Assembly: GCF_003073045.1 (NCBI RefSeq)
Contig: NC_037593.1
Location: forward strand, 22,439,868-22,503,867
Direction of reading: 5' to 3'
Length of the DNA: 64,000 bases
Source: Pomacea canaliculata
Lineage: Eukaryota; Mollusca; Gastropoda; Architaenioglossa; Ampullariidae
Part shown: piece by piece, positions 26,201 through 39,200 of the stretch
How the letters are laid out: each line of letters opens with the position of its first letter
How positions within the stretch are numbered: the stretch's first letter is position 1
Program-made: the position numbers and the translations under genes
Notes under the pieces: model-generated
Database searches by the model: none
What the model was told of the DNA's origin: nothing
The model's input: only the letters and a program-made list of their open reading frames with translations

Positions 26201-27291
26201 CCTAAAAGTGGAGAGGTATAGTAATAGGATTTTCAATGTGTTAGCTCCCACTTTATATGAAAATGTCAATGATGGTAAAAGGATTTGGTCATGTAAACAA
26301 AAATTATTTGAAAGGAGAATCAAAACCACAGACTTCACTATCAATGGGGGAAAGGGACTTAGCTTTATAGCAATGACACAAGTCTATATTTCTAATAAAT
26401 CAAGTTAAAACAGGGGGAAATGCAAAGGGTATTAAAAATAGAAAATATTTGAATAAGAAAGAATATTTCTGCTTTCTACAATCTATACACTCTAAAAATC
26501 CCTAAAAGTGCTTCTTCTGATAGTATACACTACAATGAGCCCTAGTCTTGCATTCTCAACCAAGAGACTAACAAATGCTTTTATAATTTATCTTATCAAT
26601 CCTTTGACTTTCCACAATGACTTCAACAAAGCAAGTATAACCAGATTTCATAAAAAAGACAGTAACAACTAGGAAAAAGCTTGTAGCACCAACTGAAAGT
26701 CTGACTTTCCCAACTGGCAAAGTTAAAATTATAGTACATTTAAGCAGATCCAGTCAACCATTTGCACCACCATAAAACTTTGTCTATAACAAAGTCTCAA
26801 TGTGCAGTTAATTTACTGGAGTAATTGCATGCTGATATCTGTCAAGGGTCAAAATATTGTCAAGTACAATATGGAGACAGCTGACATGATCTTTAGTGCT
26901 GCAGAATATAGTTACTTTGGAGTAAATGTAAATATTGTGTGAAGAACATAAACCAAAATAACCTGTGCAACACAAATCTACATCAAGCATGCACTGTACT
27001 TATGCTGATTTCCATATTAGTTGACATTTAACACAGCAATTCTACTACCATAACTTGAAAAGATATGATGAAAGTACACATCATAAATGTTAACACTAAA
27101 GATGCTTAATTATGTGCAAGTGATGAATACTGAACAATGCCAAAAGTACCTTTCTTCCTTACAAGTGATCAAAATGGCTTAGAATTCCAAAGCAATTCAT
27201 GCTGTCCATTTCAAGAAGAATTACAATCTGCAAGTATAAGATGCACCATCTATGAGAGTCTCTATAGCCCATAAATAATCAGGCTAATAGT
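20235..27291. other. Non-coding region, probably in part the USPL1 3' UTR
   Basis: No convincing coding exon was found on either strand. On the minus strand the first AATAAA hexamer after the USPL1 stop is near 25,534, and others lie near 25,470 and 20,740. The USPL1 3' UTR could therefore be 1.7 kb or much longer. A homopolymer of 14 C lies at 22523-22536. The block at about 21380-21460 (ACCTGGGTCAAGAGAGGG followed by a GGGCTTAAGCACCTTG-like segment) has the look of a dispersed molluscan repeat, but I could not place it. The rest is AT-rich. Confidence 0.4.
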
Positions 27292-30200
27292 CTACCTCTT
27301 AATTTTCAATCGCATTTGCTTTTTTTCCTGTTCACCATTGTCTGAAGCTGAGAGACGGCGTTTCAGCACACCTGACTCTCTCAATCTTTGGGATGGCACA
27401 AAAGGGCGAGTTGAGCGTCGGACTGAAGATGATGATGGCAGGTGCAATTCTGACAAAGGAGACATGGACATGTTAGTGTCTTCTATGCTTGTCTCCCTTG
27501 AGCTGCCACAGGTCTGCACCTCTGTAGCCTGTTCTATTTCAAAGCTCCAAGACTTTGCTGTCTCTTCTTTCATCAAAGCATCTATTCCGGGTGACACTTT
27601 GCACAACAACTTTTCCCTGCTTGTGGTTGCTGTCAACATGGAGAGAGGTGACAAACATTCAGCAGAACTGGAAGTTTCTTCTCTTGCAGGCCTGCAAGAT
27701 AGAATGTCATTTCCACCAGCATAAGAAGAGTCTGCATCTGTTTTAACACCATCTTTTAGCATCACATCTTCTTGCGCATTATCACTAAATGTTGTCATAT
27801 CACTCTGCTGCTGCTTTGGTTGTCTGGACTGAGGTACACCATCATCGGAAAATGAATGAGAATCCTCTTGTTTTGTGGATATTCTGACTGAACTGGGTTC
27901 CACTTGTGTGTCCTCAGTATCTAAGCTTGAGGTTGCCCAGTCTGCAGTTTTACGCCGTTTGACAACTACAGCATAACCTTGTGACCAGTTGGCCTGCTGG
28001 CAAATAAGGCGACTGGGAGAGATGTGGGAAGGAAGGGATGGAGCACAAGTGTCTGGTGAGGGCAGAGGTTTTGGGTGGCGACGAATCACCACAGCAGGAC
28101 TGTATTCACCAGTGGCACGTGGAAATGAACGTGGATATGTCACGCCAGTATGAGGCTGAACAGAAGCTCCTGCATCTACAATACTTGGGGAAACAAGTGG
28201 CTCGGGCACATATGAATGCAACCTCTGCTGCAATGGTGATAAAGTGTCAGAAATGGAGATTTTGGAAATCCTACCAGAGGGCTGCCTATGCAGAGAGCTA
28301 CCTGCTGCAGCAATTGACTGCTGTTCAGATGAAACAGTAGTTATATCCCCTTCTTCCAGTCTCTGCTTTGCCTGCTGTACAAGCCTTGAAGGCATTTCTT
28401 GCGGACTAATGCCACTGAAAATGTCAAAAATGTTTTTTAGTGGACTCGAGCTCTCTGATCCTTTTGCTTCCTTTTTCATACACTTTGACTCAATATCTGA
28501 TTCGCTGCTGTCAGTTTTCTGCCTTTTATTGGTTGTTGCAGCTCTTTGATAAGGTGGTAATAGAGTTTCTTCAATGGATTGTGAATCATCAAACTCCTTT
28601 TTTACTTCACTTGATTTAATGGTTTGCTGTCTTGACTGCTCTTCATCTGAAATACATTGTCTAGATTCTGCATTTTCATTAATAAAGCATTCTCTTTTTA
28701 TGGTTAGCTCCGTTTCCTCAACACTAAGACCAACTTCTGATTTCATTACTGTATAATCTGCTTTCCCGGAAGTAGACTGTTTGCGAGGTCGGCCACGTTT
28801 TCTCTTGTGTTGTACTTGGACATGGCTATCCTCAACTAATTTTGAAACATCACTCTCTTTCTTTATGTCAGACGATTCGAGGGTTTGACAACCTGTCTGC
28901 TCCTCAGTTGAAATATGAAGTCCAGATCCTGGCTCTTCAAAGCATTCCCTATCACTAAAGTCTTTTATTTGTTGATCAGAACCAACCTCTGCTTTAAGTG
29001 GTGTCTTATCTGCAGACTCTTCCTGTTTCAGCAACACTTTGCTGGTAACAGACTTTTTACTGGGTCGGCCACGTTTCTTCTTGAGTTGTACTTCAATAGG
29101 CATATCATTTGGTTGAGTTTCTGGACCTGTCTGATTATCCTGATTTTCACTTACAGACGACAGTACTTTCACACCCTCACTCCCCAGAGCATCCAGACCT
29201 TTAACATCTTTAGGAATGTGGTCATCTGACTTCCCTTGGCTTCTATAATCTGCAAATTCATGGTCCACAAACTCCACAGAAACATTTTGTCTCTGCTCTG
29301 GCAAAGGAACGATGCTCTTTTCTTGAGATGAAATCTCTTCCATATCCTGAAAAGTGGGCACACTTTCACCACATGAGACCACAACTGCTTTTTCTGCATT
29401 AACACCTATCACAGTGGAAGCTTCTACTATGCCTAAACATAATTTCTCGCTTTTATCATCATGTACAATAATTTCTTTTGATGGTGTGGTTGCTGGCTTT
29501 TTTCTTGGCCGACCTCTTTTCCGTACACTGGTTCGTTCTGGGCATGGCTGCTCCTCAACACTATTACTAGTTATTAAAGCAGGCAATACACTTTCTGCAT
29601 AGTGTTGCTGAACATCTGCCTGTGTGCTTGTCTCTGTCTCCTTTTCATCTCTACCTGTATCTCTGAACACAGTGTTGCTTACCAGCTGTTCAGCCATGTC
29701 CAATCTCTCACTGCCAGCCAGTGTATCCTTATCCAGCACAGTTTCAATTGACACATGCTTCTCTAAGATGTGAGGAGCTGTCTCGGAACAGCTATGATCA
29801 CCTGATGAATCCAGCTGGAAGCCCAATGCAGTATGCCCAGGAAGAAGATTCATTTCACCACTGTAAACACTGGCTACACTGCCAGTCGTAGTCGCTACCT
29901 CACTCTCAGAGTGTACTGCATCTAGGATTTCTGGTTTAGCTTCAAATCGCTTTTTCCTTGGCCGACCTCTTTTCCTTCCATGGATGTGCATGGTGACTGG
30001 ATGCTTATCACCGTCACTATGGGGTGTTGCAGAATGCTGAGGGTAAATTACCTGCGCATTTACTTTGGCAGGGACTGCACCTGCATCTTTTTTCAATGCA
30101 TTGTCATCAGCGAGGTGGTCTTCCGTACTCTGTTTCTCATCAGAGATGTGCTCTTCTGCACTTAGTTTTTTGTCCGAGATGTGTCCTTCTGTACTCTTTT

Positions 30201-33200
30201 TCTCATCCACTGACATCTGCTGTTCAGTAGCCCATCTAAAGGACGGTTGCTGCTTTTCTGAGTATTCTACTTCTGTGTGTGATATCTCTTGTTTCACTGC
30301 ATCATGACTATCTACAGCAGATAACTGCTGTGCAGCTACCTCTTTTCCATTATGAGACATCTGGTTCTCAGCTGTGTCTAGTCCTTCCAGAACAGATAAC
30401 TGAGAATGATCTTCATCAGCTGACATATGCTCATGACTTTCATCCTTTATCTGCTCAGACATCTGCTGTAGCCTTGATCTCTCTACAGGCCACAACGGAC
30501 TATCCTCTACCCATTTCTCTGTGGTTGCACACTGCAAAAGGCTGTCAACTCTGTCAATTTCCTGCCCACATACACCCAGTCTCTCATCTATAGGCATTTG
30601 CTCTTCCCCTTCCCTTATATCTGTTGCTTGGAGTACAGCATCGCTGCTAACCTCATTCTGTCTGTCGCCTACTGAGGGAACAGCATGCCAATTATCACCA
30701 GGCATGTGACTGTCACAGGCATCACTCCACCTTCCTGTTCTCTGTGGCATTTGTGGAATCTCAGTAATATCCTCTCCAGCTATTGTGTCAATGGTTCTAT
30801 TTGGAAACTTTTGAGGTGATCCCAACTTCAAAGTGTCCTCCACACATTCTTTTTCCACACCTTGTAATTCCTGCTTAACACATTCCAATAATTCATTTGG
30901 GGGTAAAGTCAATTCAGCTGATGGTCTTGTTGGAGACATGGCCTGGGTTGTGACAGATATATGTCTTGAATCTGAAGGGCTAGAGGAAGTATTTGCAGTA
31001 CTTGTGTTCTTTTCAGGAAAACTGCCATCTCTGGACAATGACACAGGCTGTGAGAGGTGGCATCCTGACCTTTCATCATATTCTACAGACAGATCAGAGC
31101 TAATGCTGCTTACAGTCACCTCCTGTTCTACCACCTGTGAGTCAAGGTCCAGATTCTGTGATTCCACAGCATTTTCAACATCAGCAGCTTCCTTCTGATG
31201 GAGCATTGCATCTGAATCAGTGGAGCTGGTGGTAGTGTCAAAATGTTCTGCTTGACATGCAGCAGTGAGAAACTCTCCTGATCCTAATTCAATTGAATGA
31301 ATGGATTCTGTCACCACACTTGCTGAGATGCCACTATTTGATGGCAAACATTTCATAATATCACTCTGATCTTCTGTGTCCAGCCCTGAAATGTTTCTCA
31401 AAGCTTGCTGTTCTAAAGCCACTTGAGAGTGTGAATGTTTAGTGGATGCAACTTCTTCCATCACATCCTGAGTACATGGTAGCTGAGCTGACTCTTGGTC
31501 TAAAGTATTTATAAAAGCACTATCTTCACTGAAAACAGATGAAGTTGCAAGGTCTGACCTTTGACCTCGTCCACGCCCTCGTCCACGTCCTCTACCCCTT
31601 CCACGCCCCCTGCCCCTTCCCCTTCCATACCCTCTACCTCTGCCTCTACCACGACCTCTTCGCCGTACACCATGCTCAGGCATGGACATAGGCTGAGAAC
31701 TACAGTAGTCAACTGTATGACTGGAATCTAATGAGTCAGTATCTGCGATAGGTTCTTCCTCTAGCAGATTAGGTTTGTTTGCAACATTAATCTCTCTCTG
31801 GGAATGCTGTGCTTGAGACTGTATGATACTCTCACCAAGGTCAGCAAGTTCTGATGTCTTGGATACTCCAAACAGAGGTTTACACACTTGCTTCTGAGCT
31901 TGATTTATTGTCTGCATAAATGAAACTGTACAAGAGGTAAGTGATGTTCCTGAAGATGTAATTTCGGAAGAAGCACTTCCTGATGGCGGTGAAATGATGA
32001 TAGGATTTGTAGTAGACTGACCACTAGAGGTGGCAACATTGTCCACAATTGATGTGCGAATGTTGCTACTCTTAGCACTGAGAAGAGGAGTGCCAACAAG
32101 TCCTGCTCCTGGCACAGAGCAGCTTGATGTGGTGTTAGTTGATGTTGAAACATGTGCTAAGGTATCGAGACCACTGGCCTGCCCAGATTTTGATGGAGAT
32201 GAAATATTTACAAACTGTGTACCATCCTCTCCTTCCAAAGCCACACACATTGAGCTGCTGGCTGTAGCGTGAGCTGGTACAGATATACTACTAGATGGTG
32301 CAGAGATAGGAATCTGGGTTAGCACCTTTGTGCCGTCAGCTCGAGTTATAATCTGGAATCGTGCAGTGGTTGGACCAGATCCAGCTGATGTAGTCTGCGG
32401 AGAAGTCATGATACGTATACCTTTGTTAGGAGTAGGAGTCAACATTACATATCGCTTGCCTGTATTTAACATAGAAGTAGAGGGTACGGGAGACATCTGA
32501 ATGCCTTTCCCTTGTGAAGACACAATGCGATACTGTGTTGTCCCCAATTGTAATCTCATTCCTGGCTGTGCGGCCAGCGAAATAATGCGCGAAGAGGCTG
32601 GTGATTGTGCCTGCTTCAGAACAGAATGCTGTTTAGGCAGTGTATCTGAAGCTAAGACACTTCCCAAAAGAGACTTGGGCTGGGATGATCCTGGTGTAGC
32701 GAGCAAAGAAGTAGCTCCTGGGAAAAGAGTGGAAGAAGCAATGGTGGTTGATGTGGCTGTAGGCAGAAGAATATTTGTTGCCGGATCAAGGTCTGATTTA
32801 TCTTGCGCCATCTGGACATTGCTAGTTGTTGAAGATTCAGTGGTTTCAACTTCCTCCATGCTGGACATGAGGGCTGCTGCAGCCTCGGAAGCCTCGCTGG
32901 TCTGTGTTGCCTCCATCCCAGTGCTACCAGCATTTGTACTGGCATTAGACAGAATGGAGGTAGCAGACAGCATGGATCGGGGCAAGAAACTGGTCACAGG
33001 CTGAGTAACTGACAGACTTGGCTGTGAAAGTAATGTACTTCTGACAGTTGCTATGTTGATGCCCTCCTTCTTCAAGATGTCCAGCACAGCTGGAGTCAAG
33101 TGAGAAGCATTGATGGCCTGCAGGCCTCCTGATCCTGACTTGAATACTACAACACGCTGGCTACAACCAACTGGTGTTGCAGTAGTTGCTGTTGTTGCTA

Positions 33201-36200
33201 CTGCTGTAGGAGAGCCTACAGTGTAAACAAGATGCTTGGTGCCCGTGGCACCAATGGGGCTCACAGGCACAGCACTGAAGGTGGGCACCTTTCGAATTAT
33301 GTTGGTGCGAGTGGCTACTCCTCGACCCCTGGTTATCCCGCGACCTCGTCCTCCACGTGATCCTCGACCTCTTACAGGTAATGCCTGGAATGCAGCATGT
33401 GTGAGAGGAGCTGAAATAAAATATATCAGACATCATTACATTTTGTCTTGATGGAAAGTTATTGCAATCTCTCTGCTAAGTCTATCTTACCATAATAAAA
33501 GTTTAACTCATTTGCAAAGCAAGGATGAGATGGAACTAGTTACCCTGTAATTCATGAAATTACCTTATTTTTAATTTTAAAACACCAGGCTGCAGGTAAA
33601 ACACATGTAAGAAAGTACAAAATAAGCAGAAATCAACTGTTCTTACTTCAAACCATGATGAAAGTATTTTGTCATAAATCCTAAAGGAATGAGCTATAGC
33701 TAATGGGATTTTTAAAACATCTTTTAGATACTGGGTCATGGGGACTAGGACAGTCTGTTTCAGTGAACAATAGACTTTAAAAAGTTACACATCAACTAAA
33801 GCTAAATGAATTTGTGTGATGAGAACCAATTATAATATTTGTCTCTACAGTTTAGTAAATCACCTTTGAACTACTGTCCATTGCCATTTTCCTACAAAAA
33901 AGGAGGGTTGTGATAGGAAATCTAAACTTACTGTCCCTTCATTTATAGTCTTATAGAGATAATGGTGTATGGATATGCTTCATCTACGATAACTATTGAT
34001 TTTTTCCCCCATTGTTTCATGTCTGTAATATGTGGACAAAAATATAATAGTTTGTCATACATATGTACTTTTAGTCCATGGTGCAGTCTCAGCGTTTTAT
34101 ATGCATGAACAACTTTGAATAAGTTAAGAATTTTGAGTGAAAAACAAGACTGACAGTTCACTGGATGTTTCTATCTCGCTAAAACAGAGCTGTATTTAAA
34201 CTGTGCTAAGGTGATTGTGTTCTTTTGGTGTTAAATAAGTATCTCCACATATTTTGGATAAAATAACATTTTATTTTCCTAATGCACAACATTTTATACA
34301 AATTTTTCTTACACAATCAACAGCAAATATTATGATAAAAATATGAAGTCCTTGCTTTTTATCCTGGGATTTTTTTATACATCTATAACAAAATTGCTAA
34401 TATGCAACCTAAGAATAATTTGCACAACTGGTTGTGTTTTGTAAATATTTTTCTACACCATAACTTAGACCTGAACATTATTTATTTATTTTGCAAAATC
34501 CCCGTCACTCGATTGTAGATCTGTCTTTTAGGTAACTATTTCAAACAGAATTTTGAGTCTACTCACAAAATTGACGAAGTTTTATGCTTTTTAAAATGTT
34601 TGTTTGGGCGCCAGTTTGAATTGTTTCCATGGCAACCGATAGCGCGACGAGTGCAGAAAACCATTTTTTGAAACTTTATTCAAGGGCTAAATAGCTGATA
34701 CAAAAAATCCGCACTATCCCGTGAAACCAAAAAAATTTTTTTTTCGACCGGTGCCTGGCCTTAACCAAAAGTCTGCATCATAACAATTAAGTCTATGATC
34801 ATCTCTCTTTATAATCAGCAACTGGCAACAATGTAAAAATAAAGCACACACCTTGCTGCAACAATGAACCAGGAGATGCAGACTGGGTTACCGAAGAGGA
34901 TGTGGCAGAAGAGGGATATTGTACTGTCAGTACAAGTGACGCCAAGAGATTTGTGTGTGTAGTATCAGTCAGTCGGCGAGCATGCCCTGTGGTAAGGTTG
35001 CGTTCCCACATGACAATATGTACCTGACTTGGCGGTATGCTCGGCTGGCCTGGTGTAAAACGCGTTAGAACTGACTTCAGGTCATCACACTCCATCCACT
35101 GATGATCTGAAATGCAACTGGGTTAATTAGACAAGTGTGAAAATAAAACTGTTGTGTAGCACCAAGCATTATAAATAATGTTTTATAACTATAAATAAAC
35201 TGGATGCCATCTTCAACTTCTGTAAATACAGAAAGCAGATTTCCAAAGAAAAACCATTTAGTTATCCTTTGATACTACCACAGGTGTTACGCTCATTACC
35301 TCACATAACGGAAGAATGCTGAAGAACTACAAATTAAGAGATCATTTTATGCTAAGATGGCTCATTCCAAAACAAATATCAACTCTAAAAATAATGACTA
35401 AAACAGTGTCTTAGGTCTCAGAATGTTGGTCAACATAGCAACAAAAACAGGTGCCTTGCTACTGTTACAATTACCTGGAGCATTTCGAAGCCAAGCAATG
35501 AAATGATCAGGGTTCTTTTTATACTGAACAACTGCTGTTACTGTGTAGTCACTTCCACCATGTGTGAAATCCAGTTCTGAGAAGTTGTTGTGAGGCATGC
35601 CTTGCACAAAATGTAGCAACACAAAATCCTGAAGACTGAAAGAATGATAATATGTATAAAGTGTATTAATGACTCAGGCAGAACACCAACATAATTATTC
35701 CTCTAATCACCAGTAGTTTTAAAAACCTCAATGTTATCTTACTTTTAAGTCTGTTTTCACCTTATAATGTTTGGACTAGGTAACACAAGTATTTTAGCAT
35801 CTTTTCTTTATATTTAAGTGCCAACAGAGCCTGTTCATCTCCTAAAAGTGGCACTTTAAGTAAAAAGGAGATAGACGATGATATTGTATCAATTTTAACC
35901 CCAACTGAACTTCTTCCTCCAGTGCAATAAATAAATAAAAATTTTAAAAATGCCCCCCTCCAAAAAAAAAAAACTGTTGCTGCCAGCATTACACATTGTT
36001 TCAATAAAGTAATATGTGAAGAAGTATTTTCAGTTTGGAATATGGAGATGATATAGAAATTTTTCCTACTCTTTACTGCTTTCACATCACTGTTTCATGG
36101 GGCAGTTAGTAACTAAAGTATATATGCTCCAGTACACATCGAGGAGTTAAAAAGAATTAACAATCTATTTTTTGCATAAACACATTTTAACCATCTTGAT

Positions 36201-39200
36201 TCCCAAAACATGCAAGCTCTAGATACCACAAAAGAAAAATTTTGACATCCCCCTCCCACACACACTTGAGTGGTTGCCTATTAAATTATGCTTGCTGGCC
36301 ATCCCACCATATCAATACTTTAAAAGAGACACTACCCCTACATGTTTTTCACTGCCATGTATATATTGCATAAAATGGCTTAATTATTGCTCCAAAATAA
36401 CAAACTTTACCTTTCAAAAATCATACGCATTCTCTGATTAGGGGCCTGACATTGAAAACATGGTCGCACAAAGCAAGGTTCTGTCATGGTGAAGTCTTCA
36501 GGTACTACTGGCAGACTAGGCATAATCTTTGCATGCTGATCATCCTGAGTGTAGCCACAGGCTTGGCAGGAAAACACCAGGCGGTAGTGCATAGTGAACA
36601 TGCGCTTCATCTCAGCATTTTCACGAACCAGAAGAGGCATCGCAAACACAGGACTGTCATGTTTTCCTTTCTCACAGCGGAGTCGAGGCTGCATTGTCTT
36701 CCAAATGGTCTCTCTTGCTGAATATAAAATTCCTACAGCTTGCCCAATCTCCGCAATATTGTTCTGGAACAGATCACAAATCCCTAGAAAATCATCATAA
36801 AAACAAAACAAATATATAATAATCAAACTCTCTATGAAATAAAGAAACGAACAGATTTAAATTGTAACTGCTGTCTCTTAGTTGTGGAAATGACAATGAC
36901 AATCTGAATCCTGTTCCTCTGATAAGTCATAATTTCAGGAGAAACTTGTAAGCTAAAATGTAACATTTCACACAGCAATTCACAAATACATCTCCCACAG
37001 CATTTGACTAAACTGACAGCACTTCGCAGTCATTAAGTCACAATCTGCAGAGACTGCTTCTTAAGAAATTTTGGTTCCTTGAAATACATTTAAAAATTTT
37101 TTTATACATTTAATAGTCACTAAAAAGTACTTTCAAGCCTATAAAAAGAGTTTGCCTTTTGTCTATTAAACTATTAATAATTATATCATGAAGGACAATA
37201 AGATTGTCTCATGGAATTTTATGGCATGCCAAGCTGGCATGTAATAGCTGGCAGCATAATACTAAAGCAATGTAGAGCCAGTTTTTGGCACCTGGTGATT
37301 ACAGGTGCAAAACACAGACTTCGCATAAGAATATTTCTTTAACTGCTACACATAAGATACTGCAATTAATGAGCAGACACTTTTTGCCAACATCTACATT
37401 TGTTTAAAAAAAAAAAAAAAAATCAAAAATGCAAATCACCCAGGATTAAAGAATAAATAAAAGAAAACCAAGACAATCCTCCATATGCTGCATGCATTGT
37501 GTGCTGCAAGTTTTAAAACTTTACCACTATTAAAAAAAAAAAAGAGAGAAGTATATTTTTAAGAAGTATATTTTTCTACCCTCATACCTTGTCAACGATA
37601 TTGATGGTGTGCACAGCTGGCTGCAAAGGATTACCATCGACATCACACTGTGAAGCATGCAGCTGTGCCTCTTGTTGGGCAGCTCTGGCCAACAGGTTCT
37701 GTAAGATGGCCTGAGACTGGTGGTATGCTTTGAACAGTGTTGCCAGAATGGTGCCTTGCAGATTCTGCTGCTGTGCAGGAGTCATTATTGCTGTAGCTGT
37801 TGGGGAGTGAACTAACATGCACAGAAGAACATCCAACCAACACAAAGCATCCACATTCTGCCACTGGACATAAAGGTTGACCACTTGCATTCCTGTGCCT
37901 CTTACTGCTGCGTCTTGAAACACTCGTTCTAATGCCACTTCACCTAAAGCTGCTGCTCGCTGCTGCTCAAGACTAGCCTCTTGTTCTATACCATGTTCTT
38001 GTGGCACCACCACTTCAGTTTGCTGTTGCTGCTGCACAGCTGAAGCATGCGGCATCAGATACGTAGAAGAGGCTGCAGTAGGTAATTGGGTCAGATGTTG
38101 TGGCAACAATGATCTTAGGCCAGATGGTTGCAGGATCTGTTGATGGGCAGATTCATCTTCTTCTTTTACAGCAAGATGCTGTATCTCTGTGGTAACACCT
38201 TCTGTTTCTCTGTCTGTATCAACAGCAGCAATGCGTCGAGTCTCAATAGCCACAGGTACAAACTCTTCTATATCCATATCTCCCTGACCATCTGCATTTT
38301 CGGAGTCATTGCTACAAGTTTCCTGTTCCTGCATGTTGACTTCCATTGTTTCTGTGCCCTGTTGGTACACACCAACGCCAGCCATTTCAGATGCCACAGC
38401 CAGAACATCAGCCTGTGGCAGTGGTGCTGTGCCAGAGCTGCCAGTCCCAGCTTCATCAGGTGACGCTGCCACCTCTTCACCCCTCTCTAAAAAAGCAATA
38501 CCTCCTTCATGGGCCGGTGTTCCTTGTGACACCTCCCGCTCAAATCCTTGCTCGTATGTTGTGGATACTTGATCATAGTAGTCAGAGTTATCAATGCAAA
38601 TTTCTTGCCCTGACTCGCTCTCATTACTCTGTCCATCAGTGGACACGGTAAAATGCTCAAGATCACCTGACTCACCTTCCAATACTCCTGTGGAAACATG
38701 TCTGCTTTTTGCATCTTTCTTATTCGTGCCTTCTGGTAGAGACTCCTGTGGCAGACTGGTTACAAAAATCTCTTCCTGCACAACACCGTGTTCTGCTTGT
38801 TGCACTGGATTCATTTGTTGCTCTTCTTCAGGCCCATTCTCACAAAATTGCTCACTTTGGTACACCACAGCACTAGTTTCCTCATCAATTATCTCCTCTA
38901 CCAACTGCTGCTCGGCTTCAGACTCTGTAACCTGCTGATGAACAGAGCCTATGCCTTGCAGAACTGGCTCTGTTTTTTCCACAGAACTGAAGTTACCAGA
39001 ATCTGTATCTAGTTTTTGGGTTAGTAAAAGGTTATCCTCAACAGTAGCCTGAGACATCACCACAACCTCATCAACCCCATCACCAGAACTGATGGATTGT
39101 GCCATATTCTCCTTTATCACACTGTCACCAGACTGGGGCTGCGCAACACACTCTTGCGTAATAACATCAACAGTCTGGAGATCGATGTTCTCTTTCATTG

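Noticed and set aside
32501..33004. 167-codon open frame antisense to the USPL1 tail
   Set aside because: It lies inside the long USPL1 exon on the other strand, and its composition mirrors the Ser/Thr/Ala-rich coding strand. No family resemblance.
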